A DNA stretch of 64,000 nucleotides from an uncultured Bacteroidales bacterium (GCA_949297215.1 CASFRV010000003.1:42495-106494); one strand, 5' to 3'; counted from the stretch's first letter, positions 34,936 through 43,524 are shown. The notes: generated by a model from the letters alone, not told the origin. Numbers and translations: made by a program.

Positions 34936-35448
34936 TCAGTCCATACGGCTGAAAATGGCGCTGAGCGGTTTGCGCTGTTTTTCGGCGGGCTCGTCGGCGG
35001 GGTAGCCTATGGGCACGAGCACCATAGGCTCCTCGTCGGCCGGAAGAGAAAGGAGGCGGGCACACTGGGCGGCGTCGAAGTTGCACACCCAGCACGTGCC
35101 GAGCCCTTTTTCGGCGGCGGAAAGGCAAAGATGCTCCGTGGCGATGGCCACATCAATCTGGCCGTGCGGCTTGCCGTCGGACTTGCGGACCCATTGCTCC
35201 CCTTTCCTGCAACAGACGACGAAGCAGGCCGGTATCTGGCGGAACCAGGTGCGGTCGTAGCAGGCAACTAATTGGGCCAGCACGGCCTTGTCTGTGATGT
35301 ACGTGACGTGCCATGGCTGAAAGTTGACGGCAGAGGGAGCCAGGCGGACGCATTCCATGATGTAGTTGAGCACGTCTTCTGGCACAGCGTCGGGACGGAA
35401 AGCGCGCACCGAGCGCCGTGCGCGGCACAGGTCGAGAAAAGTTTCCAT
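34936..35448 (-). CDS. Nitroreductase family protein
   Basis: 170 residues, FMN-dependent nitroreductase fold. N-terminal RARRSVRAF for flavin phosphate binding, LAPSAVNFQPWHV for the flavin ring, and GLGTCWVCNFDA plus VPIGYP near the C-terminus. A small family member, likely reducing quinones or nitro compounds with NAD(P)H; substrate not deducible. Monocistronic. Confidence 0.9.
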   Translation of the reverse strand: METFLDLCRARRSVRAFRPDAVPEDVLNYIMECVRLAPSAVNFQPWHVTYITDKAVLAQLVACYDRTWFRQIPACFVVCCRKGEQWVRKSDGKPHGQIDVAIATEHLCLSAAEKGLGTCWVCNFDAAQCARLLSLPADEEPMVLVPIGYPADEPAEKQRKPLSAIFSRMD

Positions 35449-35524
35449 TGTGCGGAGGTTTTAAGAGTTGGCGAAAGATGCTTCACCGCAGCGGTGCGAA
35501 GCGCTTTGTGCGGAAGAGGCATGA

Positions 35525-35532
35525 CAAAGTTA
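35525..35532 (-). promoter_or_regulatory. -7 promoter element of the nitroreductase
   Basis: Minus strand TAACTTTG, 77 bases before the start codon. Confidence 0.45.
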
Positions 35533-35714
35533 CACCTTATTATATAATACGGCGTGGCGGGCGGCATACTTTCTTTCTCCCTCTCCGCAAACGAATGTAA
35601 ACGCAAAAGGGGCTTACTTTCAACCGCTGTTAAGCGGCAAAAGAGCTCTGTTAAAGAAAGGCAACGGATAGCTTTTTTTTACGGCATGCGGGCCGTGCTT
35701 CATGCTCCGTCTGT

Positions 35715-35722
35715 TAACTTTG
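35715..35722 (+). promoter_or_regulatory. -7 promoter element of the HtrA protease
   Basis: TAACTTTG, 43 bases before the ATG at 35765. No good TTTG at -33, which may point to a regulated promoter. Upstream, 35533-35714 is AT-rich with no gene. Confidence 0.5.
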
Positions 35723-35764
35723 CGGACGCAAAACGAGAAATAAGACAGTTTAAAAGCATTCATT

Positions 35765-37213
35765 ATGAATAAGAAAATCTTTGGAACGCTGGCTTTGGCC
35801 TTTTGCTTGGGACTGACAACTCCCGTCATGGCCGATGCCGTGCCCGGCCAGCCGGTGGATCTGACGTATGCCGCAGAAAAGACGGTTAACTCCGTGGTTT
35901 ACATCAAGGTGACGACTAACAGCCGTGAGCGGACGGTGGAATATTATGATCCGTTTGAGGACTTTTTCGGCGACTTCTTCGGCAACGGCCGTAGCAACGG
36001 AGGCCGCTCGCAGCGCCGCTACCAGACGCCGCCCCGCCACGGAGCAGGCTCGGGCGTCATCATTTCGAAGGATGGTTACATCGTGACAAACAACCATGTG
36101 GTGGAAGAAGCCGACGAGCTCATGGTAAAGCTCAACGATAACCGCGAATTTAAGGCCCGCATCATCGGCATGGATAAAAATACGGACCTGGCGCTCATCA
36201 AAATCGAGGGCGAAGACCTGCCGGCCATCTCCATAGGAAACAGCGACAACCTCAAACTGGGCGAATGGGTACTGGCCATCGGCAATCCGTTCAGCCTGAC
36301 GTCGACCGTTACGGCCGGCATCGTCAGCGCCAAAGCCCGCACGCTGGGAGCAAACGCCGAGGGCATCGAGTCGTTCATACAGACGGACGCTGCCATCAAC
36401 CCGGGAAACTCGGGCGGCGCGCTGGTGAACGCCCGCGGCGAGCTGGTGGGAATCAATGCAATGATTTATTCGCAGACAGGCTCGTATGCGGGCTACGGTT
36501 TCGCCATTCCCACGTCGATAATGAACAAGGTCGTCGACGATTTAAAGAAGTATGGCACCGTGCAGCGGGCTCTCCTGGGCATCACCGGGCAGGATGTCAG
36601 CATTTACATTGATGCACAGAAGGCCAAAGGCAACGATGTTGACCTGGGAACGGTGACGGGCGTCTACGTGCTCGAAGTGAGTGCCGACGGTGCGGCAGCT
36701 GCCGCCGACCTGAAAGCAGGCGACGTCATTCTCACGATAGACGGGAAAACCATCGACAAGTTTGGCCAGCTGCAAGAGGCGCTTGTGAACCACCGGCCGG
36801 GCGACAAAGTGACTGTCACCTATATGCGCGATAAGAAAAAGCATACAGCCACGCTTACGCTGCGCAACATTCAGGGTACGACGGCCATGGTCGAAACGGT
36901 GGATACAGATGAAATCGGTGTGGCCTTGCGTCCGCTCAGTGAGAACGAAAAGAAGGAGCTTAACCTGAGCCACGGCCTTGTGGTGTCGGCCATAAGGGAC
37001 GGTAAGATGAAAGAAGCCGGCGTTACGAAAGGCATCATCATCATGCAGGTGAACGACCGCAAGATGAACACGACGGACGATTTTGAGCAGGCCGTCAAAG
37101 AAGCCAATATGAGCTCTGACCGTGTGCTTTGGATACGGGCAAAGACGCAGAGCGGCCTGAACCGCAGCTTTACGGTGGAACTGGCCGATGAGAAGGCAAA
37201 GGGTAAGAAGTAA
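35765..37213 (+). CDS. DegP/HtrA-family periplasmic serine protease
   Basis: 482 residues. Signal peptide ending near VMA (23). Trypsin-like domain with catalytic His111 (TNNHVV), Asp141 (NTDLALIK) and Ser216 (NPGNSGGAL). Two PDZ domains follow (about 270-370 and 390-475). A Gly/Arg/Asn-rich loop near 70-90 resembles the LA loop of DegP. It degrades or refolds misfolded envelope proteins. Monocistronic, with promoter and terminator of its own. Confidence 0.94.
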   Translation: MNKKIFGTLALAFCLGLTTPVMADAVPGQPVDLTYAAEKTVNSVVYIKVTTNSRERTVEYYDPFEDFFGDFFGNGRSNGGRSQRRYQTPPRHGAGSGVIISKDGYIVTNNHVVEEADELMVKLNDNREFKARIIGMDKNTDLALIKIEGEDLPAISIGNSDNLKLGEWVLAIGNPFSLTSTVTAGIVSAKARTLGANAEGIESFIQTDAAINPGNSGGALVNARGELVGINAMIYSQTGSYAGYGFAIPTSIMNKVVDDLKKYGTVQRALLGITGQDVSIYIDAQKAKGNDVDLGTVTGVYVLEVSADGAAAAADLKAGDVILTIDGKTIDKFGQLQEALVNHRPGDKVTVTYMRDKKKHTATLTLRNIQGTTAMVETVDTDEIGVALRPLSENEKKELNLSHGLVVSAIRDGKMKEAGVTKGIIIMQVNDRKMNTTDDFEQAVKEANMSSDRVLWIRAKTQSGLNRSFTVELADEKAKGKK

Positions 37214-37238
37214 AAGCTCTTACGTAATTTTGAATGTC

Positions 37239-37268
37239 AGTCGCCCCGCGCACGCTCGCGGGGCGACT
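37239..37268 (+). terminator. Terminator after the HtrA protease
   Basis: Perfect 12-base stem AGTCGCCCCGCG / CGCGGGGCGACT with a 6-base loop; weak T-tail. Confidence 0.8.
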
Positions 37269-37423
37269 GCTTTGTTATCCGGGGGAGCACGGCTCTTCGC
37301 TCGGAGTGAGAAACGGCCCGAAGGGGTGAAACGAAGCACCTGCTTCCGCAGGAAAGAACATATAAGCTTCCTGCCGCTTGCATAAAAAATGGAAATGGAC
37401 TTCATGATGTGAAGAATAAAACG

Positions 37424-37431
37424 TATATTTG
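37424..37431 (+). promoter_or_regulatory. -7 element of the second sigma factor
   Basis: TATATTTG, matching TAnnTTTG, 24 bases before the ATG at 37455. Confidence 0.5.
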
Positions 37432-37454
37432 AGCGCTTTAAAATACTATGAAAA

Positions 37455-38321
37455 ATGAGGCAACTCAAAATAGCTCAAAGTTATACTTCCCGCGAAGGCA
37501 TCTCGTTGGAACGATACTTGCAGGAAGTCAGCCGTGAACACATGATCGGCATAGACGAAGAGATAGAACTCACCAAGAAGATACGCAAAGGCGACCGCGG
37601 GGCTTTGGAAAAACTGACGCGGGCCAATCTGCGTTTTGTCGTTTCGGTGGCAAAACAGTATCAGGGGCAGGGCTTGGGACTTATCGATCTGATAAACGAA
37701 GGCAACGTCGGGCTGGTGACAGCTGCGAAGCGTTTCGACGAAACACGCGGTTTTAAATTTATCTCGTATGCCGTGTGGTGGATAAGGCAAAGCATCTTGC
37801 AGGCCTTGGCCGAGAACAGCCGTATCGTGCGCATACCGATGAACCAGATCGGAATAGCCGGAAGAATCAACAAGTTTTATAACCACTTTGTTCAGACCAA
37901 CGAGAGAATACCTTCGGCTGAAGAAATATCAGATGCGCTGGGCATAGATATAGACAAAGTGAGAAACTCAACGATGGTGGGCAGCCGGCACGTTTCTGTC
38001 GATGCTCCCATAGCCGAAGGTGAAAACGAAGGAAACAGCCTGCTCGATATTTTGGGAAGCCGCGACGTATCGAACATTGACAAGCTGATGGCAGAAGAAT
38101 CGCTTACGACGGAAGTTGTAAGCGTGCTGAAGCAGCTGCCCGAAAGAGAGCGCAAGGTGGTTACCATGTTTTATGGCATCGGTGGACCTGAGATGGGACT
38201 GGATGAAATCGGGCGTAAGCTGCATCTCAGCAAGGAAAGGGTGCGTCAGATCAAAGAAAAAGCCATTATACAGCTACGGAAAAACAGCCGTTACAAGTAT
38301 TTGAAGAGTTTTCTTGAATGA
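37455..38321 (+). CDS. Second RpoD-like sigma-70 factor
   Basis: 288 residues, same short architecture as the rpoD at 2916 and near-identical in region 2 (LRFVVSVAKQYQGQG, FISYAVWWIRQSI). It differs in region 3 and in the C-terminal half (MGLDEIGRKLHLSKERVRQI) and in the N-terminus (TSREGISLERYLQEV). The promoter-recognition helices are similar, so it should read TTTG/TAnnTTTG-like promoters. An alternative or growth-phase sigma of group 1/2 is the simplest reading. The downstream cassette has its own -7 element but could also be read through from here. Confidence 0.9.
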   Translation: MRQLKIAQSYTSREGISLERYLQEVSREHMIGIDEEIELTKKIRKGDRGALEKLTRANLRFVVSVAKQYQGQGLGLIDLINEGNVGLVTAAKRFDETRGFKFISYAVWWIRQSILQALAENSRIVRIPMNQIGIAGRINKFYNHFVQTNERIPSAEEISDALGIDIDKVRNSTMVGSRHVSVDAPIAEGENEGNSLLDILGSRDVSNIDKLMAEESLTTEVVSVLKQLPERERKVVTMFYGIGGPEMGLDEIGRKLHLSKERVRQIKEKAIIQLRKNSRYKYLKSFLE

Positions 38322-38332
38322 AAAAAAAACGC

Positions 38333-38340
38333 TAACTTTG
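38333..38340 (+). promoter_or_regulatory. -7 element before the secreted protein/PqqD cassette
   Basis: TAACTTTG just after the sigma gene, 58 bases before the ATG at 38398. No TTG at the standard distance. Confidence 0.4.
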
Positions 38341-38397
38341 TATGCTGTAATAACAGGTTTATCCACTCATATATATATTATAGAAAATCTGAGATGC

Positions 38398-38817
38398 ATG
38401 AATAAAACGCTAAGGGCAAGTCTGTTCTTTCTTTTGATATCATTATTGCCGGTTGTGGCCTATGCACAAAAGAAAAGCAATAAAGAAATTTTTCTTTTTG
38501 GGTTTGGAGTCAACGTGAAAGATTCCACGGTATATGTGACGAACGTGCAGCAAGTGCCCGGAGCTGTTGTTTTCAAGAAAACGAAGTTCTTGGAACACCG
38601 TGCGATCTATTCAAGAGAAATGCAAACTTTCCTGACAACGCAATACGATGCGCCACATACGGCATGCACGGTCTTCTTTTCCGACAGTAAGGAGGCTTTG
38701 GAGAAAAAACGCAACAAGGTGCGCCGTGAGCAGCAGAAAAATGCTGTGCTCAAAATCAGAGAAATACCGGCTGACGCGTTTCGTTTCGTAGCTCCTTCAC
38801 TTTCAGAAAACCAATAA
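38398..38817 (+). CDS. Conserved small secreted protein
   Basis: 139 residues from the ATG at 38398 (the frame is open 84 bases further up but lacks a signal peptide there). Sec signal ends at VVAYA; the mature protein starts QKKSNKEIFLFGFGVN, is rich in Lys near the end (EKKRNKVRREQQKN) and has one Cys. It resembles a conserved hypothetical of Bacteroidales with FLFGF and DSTVY...TDIQ-like blocks. Function unknown. 13 bases before the HPr-kinase-like gene, so it could be a member of the cassette, though it does not look like a leader peptide. Confidence 0.7.
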   Translation: MNKTLRASLFFLLISLLPVVAYAQKKSNKEIFLFGFGVNVKDSTVYVTNVQQVPGAVVFKKTKFLEHRAIYSREMQTFLTTQYDAPHTACTVFFSDSKEALEKKRNKVRREQQKNAVLKIREIPADAFRFVAPSLSENQ

Positions 38818-38830
38818 CAGCGTAAGCCTT

Positions 38831-39709
38831 ATGTTTTCTCTTGATTTCGGAGTGGCCGGCCATCGGTTCCGCTTATGCTTTTACGAAGATGATGCACCCT
38901 ACAAGGAACTGCTGCCATCGTACGCCCCGTTTCTGCTGAAAACGGCGGATGAGGCATTGCTCTTTTCCATGGAGATCGGCCTTGGACTCGTGGATGTTCG
39001 GGCCGAAGGAGAGGAATTGGGACAATTCGACTGTAACGGCGTCATGCACGGCATTTATCGTATGGCCGACGGGTATAAAATTGTAATAGGGAACCCGGCC
39101 GGCGGCGTCAGCTGTGCATTACGGACGAATAAAGACTTTTCCCAATGTGCTGCCACCCTGGAAGGTGATACCACCAACTGCGCATTCGGCATCAACAACG
39201 CCATAATGATTGCTTTTGCCTTTGCAGGTGCTTACAGACAGACCATATTGGTGCATGCTTCCGTAATAATGAACAATAACAAGGGGTATCTGTTCCTCGG
39301 TAAGAGTGGAACGGGTAAAAGTACCCATTCGCGCTTGTGGTTGCAGCACATTCCGGGCTCCGATTTGCTGAATGACGATAATCCCGCGGTGCGTGTCGTG
39401 GCCGATAAGATATATGTGTATGGTACGCCTTGGAGTGGGAAAACTCCCTGCTATCGAAACCAAAGTACAGAGGTCGGAGCTTTCCTTCGCTTGAAGCAAG
39501 CCCCGGAAAATGTGATAAGTCGCGAGACGCCGGTGAGGGCTTTTGCTTCCGTGCTGTCGTCATGCTCGACCATGTTGTGGGACAAGGCGTCGTACAACAG
39601 CATCTGCGGTACCGTGGAGGATATCATAAAAAAAGTGCCGGCCTATTTCCTGGCATGCCGGCCCGATAAAGAAGCGGCAGAATTGAGTTTTTCAACGATA
39701 GCCCGATGA
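38831..39709 (+). CDS. HPr-kinase-like P-loop protein of a PqqD cassette
   Basis: 292 residues. The C-terminal half has the HprK-type P-loop LFLGKSGTGKST (Walker A 157-165) and LLNDDNPAVR (180-188) in the place of the second phosphate-binding acidic motif, then TPWSGKTP. The N-terminal 130 residues are a poorly conserved beta-rich domain in place of the HPr-kinase N-domain. Such proteins accompany PqqD-like and peptide-modification genes and in some lasso-peptide clusters phosphorylate a peptide. The 4-base overlap (ATGA) with the next gene shows translational coupling. Confidence 0.75.
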   Translation: MFSLDFGVAGHRFRLCFYEDDAPYKELLPSYAPFLLKTADEALLFSMEIGLGLVDVRAEGEELGQFDCNGVMHGIYRMADGYKIVIGNPAGGVSCALRTNKDFSQCAATLEGDTTNCAFGINNAIMIAFAFAGAYRQTILVHASVIMNNNKGYLFLGKSGTGKSTHSRLWLQHIPGSDLLNDDNPAVRVVADKIYVYGTPWSGKTPCYRNQSTEVGAFLRLKQAPENVISRETPVRAFASVLSSCSTMLWDKASYNSICGTVEDIIKKVPAYFLACRPDKEAAELSFSTIAR

Positions 39710-40167
39710 AGACGCTATCCATCCCCAATGATATATTGATACCTCAGATAAAGAGGGTGATAGACGAGGGGAAAAGCGTAACCTTTCTTGTGAAAGGTTA
39801 CAGCATGCGGCTTTTCTTGGATAACAACCGCGACAAAGTGATATTGGCACCGTTCGAAAAAGACAAGGTGAAGCCCGGAGATGTTGTATTGGCAGAAGTA
39901 AGCAAAGATGTTTACGTATTGCATCGCATTATCAAGAGAACGGCCGATTCTTTGATTTTGAAAGGAGATGGCAATATCAAAGGAACGGAAACTTGTCGCA
40001 CGTCGGATGTCATTGGCATAGCCATAGGTTTCTACCGTAAGGGAAGAAATCGGCCTGATCTCGTGACGGGATGGAAGTGGAAAGCTTATTCGTTCATCTG
40101 GCAACGCCTCTCCCCCGTCCGACGATACATCTTGGCTGTTTACAGAAGAATGAAAAGGAAAAATTAA
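39706..40167 (+). CDS. S24/S26-family peptidase-like protein
   Basis: 153 residues. Conserved blocks of the signal-peptidase-like fold: VKGYSMRLFL with the putative nucleophile Ser33, KPGDVVLAEV, YVLHRII and LILKGDGN. No canonical Lys of S26 peptidases can be fixed by eye, and there is no N-terminal membrane helix; the C-terminus is basic (YRRMKRKN). It could process a peptide or be a non-catalytic relative. Overlaps the kinase-like gene by 4 bases and precedes the PqqD gene by 6. Confidence 0.75.
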   Translation: MKTLSIPNDILIPQIKRVIDEGKSVTFLVKGYSMRLFLDNNRDKVILAPFEKDKVKPGDVVLAEVSKDVYVLHRIIKRTADSLILKGDGNIKGTETCRTSDVIGIAIGFYRKGRNRPDLVTGWKWKAYSFIWQRLSPVRRYILAVYRRMKRKN

Positions 40168-40173
40168 ACGGGT

Positions 40174-40443
40174 ATGAAAATACGAAAAGGAATGGAACTC
40201 CGCGATGTGTGCGGAGAAAAAGTTGTGATAGCCGAAGGACTGGAAAACCTGGACTTCAGCAAAATGATTAATCTGAACGAAAGTGCCGCATACCTGTGGC
40301 AGGCAGTCTCGGATCGCGATTTCTCAGAATCAGATCTGGTGGACTTGTTATGTGCTGAGTACGAAGTGGACCGAGAAACTGCAACGGCTGATGTAAGGAA
40401 GCTCATAGCGTCGTGGAAAGACGAAGGCCTGCTCGCGGAATAG
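40174..40443 (+). CDS. PqqD-like (RiPP recognition element) protein
   Basis: 89 residues. N-terminal beta strands (MKIRKGMELRDV, VVIAEG), then MINLNESAAYLWQAV, the signature where PqqD proteins carry LN..A..lW, then helices (ESDLVDLLCAEYEVD, TATADVRKLIASWKDEGLL). PqqD folds bind leader peptides of ribosomally made, modified peptides. No precursor, radical SAM enzyme or transporter is adjacent. Last gene of the cassette; the convergent Crp gene begins 10 bases on. Confidence 0.85.
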   Translation: MKIRKGMELRDVCGEKVVIAEGLENLDFSKMINLNESAAYLWQAVSDRDFSESDLVDLLCAEYEVDRETATADVRKLIASWKDEGLLAE

Positions 40444-40453
40444 ACGGAAAACG

Positions 40454-41143
40454 TCAGACATTAGAGTAAAGAAGCAGTTTCTCGAAAGAGGGGATGATAA
40501 TTCTTCCCCTACGCAAAACAATCAGCCCTTTCCGGCTTAAATCGTGAAGCATCCGCGAAACCGTAAGCCGCGTAACTTGCAGCTCTTCTGCTAAAACTTC
40601 CATTTTAATGGAGAGTTCTTTTTTTCCTGCCGGGCGCAGAAGACGAACGTGAAGGAAACGGAAAAAACGCGCCGAGGCTTCGCGGGGAAGCGGGCGCCAA
40701 ACGTCGCGCTGCTTTTGTTGCAGGCGCGTACTGAGAAGGTTGAGATAATTCAGGCGGAATACTTCGTAAGTTAGCAGGACGTCGCGAACCGCGGCTTTAT
40801 CGATTTCCAAAGCGCGAACGGACGTAAAAGCCTTATACGTACCGGTGTAACGCGTGCGGAGGCCGAAAAGCACCTCGGGTTGAAGGACAGTTGGCGGGTT
40901 GAGCCATTCGGTGAGTGTATATTTTCGGCTGTCGCTTCCGTGCAGAGCTGTAATCTGTCCATCCAGAATGAAAAACAACGTCTGGCAAGGCTCATCTTGG
41001 CTGACAATGGTTGTGCCGGCAGAGAAGAGCTTGCGGACAAAGCGCATACGCCCCATCAACTCTATAAACTCTCCCCTGCTGATGCCCTGAAAGAGGGGCA
41101 GACCGAGCAGCGTGTTGAAAAGCTCACTGTTGATTTTATTCAT
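40454..41143 (-). CDS. Crp/Fnr-family transcriptional regulator
   Basis: 229 residues from ATG 41143. Cyclic-nucleotide-binding-like beta roll (about 15-130) with FSAGTTIVSQDEPC and FILDGQI; no N-terminal Cys cluster, so not an FNR-type iron-sulfur sensor, and the Arg-Ser pair for cAMP is not evident. C-terminal winged helix: VLAEELQVTRLTVSRMLHDL, KGLIVLRRGRI. Its start overlaps the end of apbE by 8 bases, so it is cotranscribed with apbE. Confidence 0.9.
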   Translation of the reverse strand: MNKINSELFNTLLGLPLFQGISRGEFIELMGRMRFVRKLFSAGTTIVSQDEPCQTLFFILDGQITALHGSDSRKYTLTEWLNPPTVLQPEVLFGLRTRYTGTYKAFTSVRALEIDKAAVRDVLLTYEVFRLNYLNLLSTRLQQKQRDVWRPLPREASARFFRFLHVRLLRPAGKKELSIKMEVLAEELQVTRLTVSRMLHDLSRKGLIVLRRGRIIIPSFEKLLLYSNV

Positions 41144-42161
41144 GTTGGTGTGCCGGCTCAATAAACTGTTTGAGGCCGGGGGTATGCCACGTGGCGGTTT
41201 GGCCATTGTCGGCAGAATAGATGAAATAAGCTTGCAGTTCGGGGTGCTTTTTCAGCACGGCTTTGGCCTGCTCCATACCCATGACCATAAATGCCGTAGC
41301 ATAGGCGTCGGCCGTGGCACAATCGGGTGCCATGACAGATGCTGAGAGAAGCGTGTGTTGGAACGGGAGGCCCGTTCTCGGATTGACGGTATGCGTGTAT
41401 TTTCTCCCGTTCTTATAATAGTAATTGCGGTAGTTACCGCTTGTGGCCAAGGCCGTATTGTTCACTCTCAGTATGATTTGGTTGCTGTTGGGCGCGTCGG
41501 GGCTTTCTTCCGGCTTGCTTATGCCGATGCGCCATGGGCGGCCGTCGGGGTTTTGCCCCCTGGCAACGATTTCGCCGCCGATTTCGACCATATAGTCTTT
41601 GATGCCAAGGCTGTTGAGGAGATCGGCCACACGATCAACGCCATATCCTTTGGCCACGGCGTTGCAGTCCAGTTGCATCCGGCTGTCGGCTTTAACCACC
41701 TTGCCGTCTGTCAGCTTTACCTTTTCGTAGCCGACGATTTGAAGCAGGCTGTCCACCTCTTTTCCCGTCAGTTCCTTTTTTCCTTGGGGACCGAACCCCC
41801 AAGCATTGACAAGCGGTGCGATAGTAATGTCGAAAGCTCCGTCCGTTTCGCGCGAAACCTGCATAGACAGGTTGAATACGTCGGCAAAAAGCGAGTCGAC
41901 AGATACGTCCTCGTTTCTGTTGACGCGCGAGAGCACGCTGTTTTTATTGAACGCCGAGAGCGAGGCGTCCACCTCGTTAAGGCGTTTGAGGATGTCGGCC
42001 TGTAAATCTTCGGAATAGACGTATTTTATATGGTAGAAAGTGCCGAAGATGGTTCCTTCGTTTTCATACAGCCTGTTTTTGTTGTGTGAAGATAAAATCC
42101 CGGCCGTGCCGCCTATGAGGAGCAGGAGAAAAATCCAGTGGTGGAGTTTCAGACGTTTCAT
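41136..42161 (-). CDS. apbE: FAD:protein FMN transferase
   Basis: 341 residues. N-terminal membrane anchor or signal (HHWIFLLLLIGGTAGI). ApbE domain: GTFYHIKY, a GAFDITIAPLVNAWGFGP block, DCNAVAKGYGVD, VEIGGEI, and C-terminal DCATADAYATAFMVMG with the magnesium/FAD site. It attaches FMN to Thr of partners such as Nqr or Rnf subunits on the periplasmic side. Upstream of the Crp gene and 3 bases after mntP. Confidence 0.94.
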   Translation of the reverse strand: MKRLKLHHWIFLLLLIGGTAGILSSHNKNRLYENEGTIFGTFYHIKYVYSEDLQADILKRLNEVDASLSAFNKNSVLSRVNRNEDVSVDSLFADVFNLSMQVSRETDGAFDITIAPLVNAWGFGPQGKKELTGKEVDSLLQIVGYEKVKLTDGKVVKADSRMQLDCNAVAKGYGVDRVADLLNSLGIKDYMVEIGGEIVARGQNPDGRPWRIGISKPEESPDAPNSNQIILRVNNTALATSGNYRNYYYKNGRKYTHTVNPRTGLPFQHTLLSASVMAPDCATADAYATAFMVMGMEQAKAVLKKHPELQAYFIYSADNGQTATWHTPGLKQFIEPAHQHE

Positions 42162-42164
42162 GTT

Positions 42165-42731
42165 CTATGCAGAGAGATGTTCGATCAGTACTTTCAGTCC
42201 TATCATGATGAGAATGCCGCCGCCAATCTGTTCTGCGGGCCAGTTGAAGCGGCGTCCCAGCGTGACGCCGATATACTTTCCGAAGATGCTGAACAGAAAC
42301 GACGTGATGCCGATGGTTGCAATGGGGACGACGGCTTCAGCGATGCTGCGCATGCCCATGCCGATAAAGGAGAAGCCCACGGCCAGTGCGTCAATGCTCG
42401 TGGCAACGGCCAGCGTGACGAGTATAGCCGGTCGCGAGGGGTTGAAAGCCGCGTGTTCCTTTTCCTGAAATCCCTCCCATATCATCTTGCCGCCCAGCAG
42501 GGCCAGCAGGCTAAAGGCCACCCAATGGTCGTAGGCCGTTATCTGCTTGCTGAACAGATTGGCGGCCAGCCAGCCAAGCAGAGGCATGAGTGCCTGAAAA
42601 AAGCCGAAGAGCAGGGCCATGGCAAGCACCTGCTTACCCATTTTGCGCTGGATGATGCCGCACGTGATGCTCACGGTGAAACAATCCATTGCCAGCGCAA
42701 CGGCCAATAATAAGGCTTCAATGAAAGACAT
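42165..42731 (-). CDS. mntP: Manganese efflux pump MntP
   Basis: 188 residues, six hydrophobic helices. Conserved acidic sites in membrane segments: ALAMDCFTVSI in helix 1 and VATSIDALAVGFSF in helix 4, as in MntP/DUF204. Inner membrane. Same strand and close spacing as apbE and the Crp gene, suggesting a metal/redox-linked operon. A hairpin lies in its 52-base leader. Confidence 0.92.
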   Translation of the reverse strand: MSFIEALLLAVALAMDCFTVSITCGIIQRKMGKQVLAMALLFGFFQALMPLLGWLAANLFSKQITAYDHWVAFSLLALLGGKMIWEGFQEKEHAAFNPSRPAILVTLAVATSIDALAVGFSFIGMGMRSIAEAVVPIATIGITSFLFSIFGKYIGVTLGRRFNWPAEQIGGGILIMIGLKVLIEHLSA

Positions 42732-42756
42732 GCGTTCGTTTTTTTATTTTACTGGC

Positions 42757-42778
42757 GCCCGTGGCAGATGTCACGGGC
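42757..42778. other. Hairpin in the mntP leader
   Basis: GCCCGTG (42757-42763) and CACGGGC (42772-42778), 7 bases each, 8-base loop, between the DUF6048 stop and the mntP ATG. On the minus strand it is followed by an A-rich run, not a T-tract, so it is not a standard terminator. Confidence 0.4.
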
Positions 42779-42783
42779 CGGTA

Positions 42784-43524
42784 TTATATGTCGAAGACGA
42801 TGTTGAAAGTTCCGCCGATGGAATGGCCTTCGCTTTTCCCATATCCCGGTATGTACCAGGGCGTACCGAGCGAAGAGTTCTTCACGTGGAAGCGGAAGCG
42901 GTAGCGGAAGGTCCATCCCAGGTGGAAAAAGCCCCAAACCTTGGCTTCCAGGCCAAACAGGACCTCGCCCCACTGGGCGCCCGAGCTGACGCCGTTGAAG
43001 CGGAACGGCGTTTGCGTGCCCCATACGGGGTCGGTGACGGCCGGGCCGTCCAGGTCGTAGCTGAACGACGTGAAGGCATAGCGCAGGCCTCCGAAGATGC
43101 GGTTTCCCGACGACGCGTCGTTGGCAAAATTATAGTCGCAACCGATGCGGAAATAGGGCGCATTCGTCTTATAATGCAGCTGCGTCGTCTCGTCGGTGTG
43201 GTTGCTCACGCCCCACCCCATTTCAAACGTGGGGAAAAAGCGGTTTTTGAAGTTTGCCCGCACCGCAGCCTCATATTGTCCGTAAGGAGAAACGGCTGCC
43301 ATGATGGCGCCGCACAGATCGCCCGAGATGGAAAAGCCTGCAAAGAGGGGCTGTTCCTTCCGGCTCATGGCCCGCGCCGCTTCCTCGCGCGATTCATACT
43401 GGATGCCGCGTACGCGCGTCTCCTCGCGCACGGTGTCTTCGGGCAGCGTTTGGGCCGGGAGCAGGAGGCTGCCGTTAGCGAGCAGTAGAGCGAAGGTATA
43501 TTTTAAGATTTTCGACATCGTCAT
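42784..43524 (-). CDS. DUF6048-family secreted beta-barrel-like protein
   Basis: 246 residues. Signal peptide (KILKYTFALLLANGSLLLPAQ). The mature part has alternating aromatic strands (FAGFSISGDLCG, AAVRANFKNRFFPTFEMGWG, FRIGCDYNF, GLRYAFTSFSYDL) ending IGGTFNIVFDI, as in small outer-membrane barrels. It matches the DUF6048 family that occurs next to DUF6452 lipoproteins. Its start codon lies 50 bases inside the upstream gene. Confidence 0.75.
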   Translation of the reverse strand: MTMSKILKYTFALLLANGSLLLPAQTLPEDTVREETRVRGIQYESREEAARAMSRKEQPLFAGFSISGDLCGAIMAAVSPYGQYEAAVRANFKNRFFPTFEMGWGVSNHTDETTQLHYKTNAPYFRIGCDYNFANDASSGNRIFGGLRYAFTSFSYDLDGPAVTDPVWGTQTPFRFNGVSSGAQWGEVLFGLEAKVWGFFHLGWTFRYRFRFHVKNSSLGTPWYIPGYGKSEGHSIGGTFNIVFDI

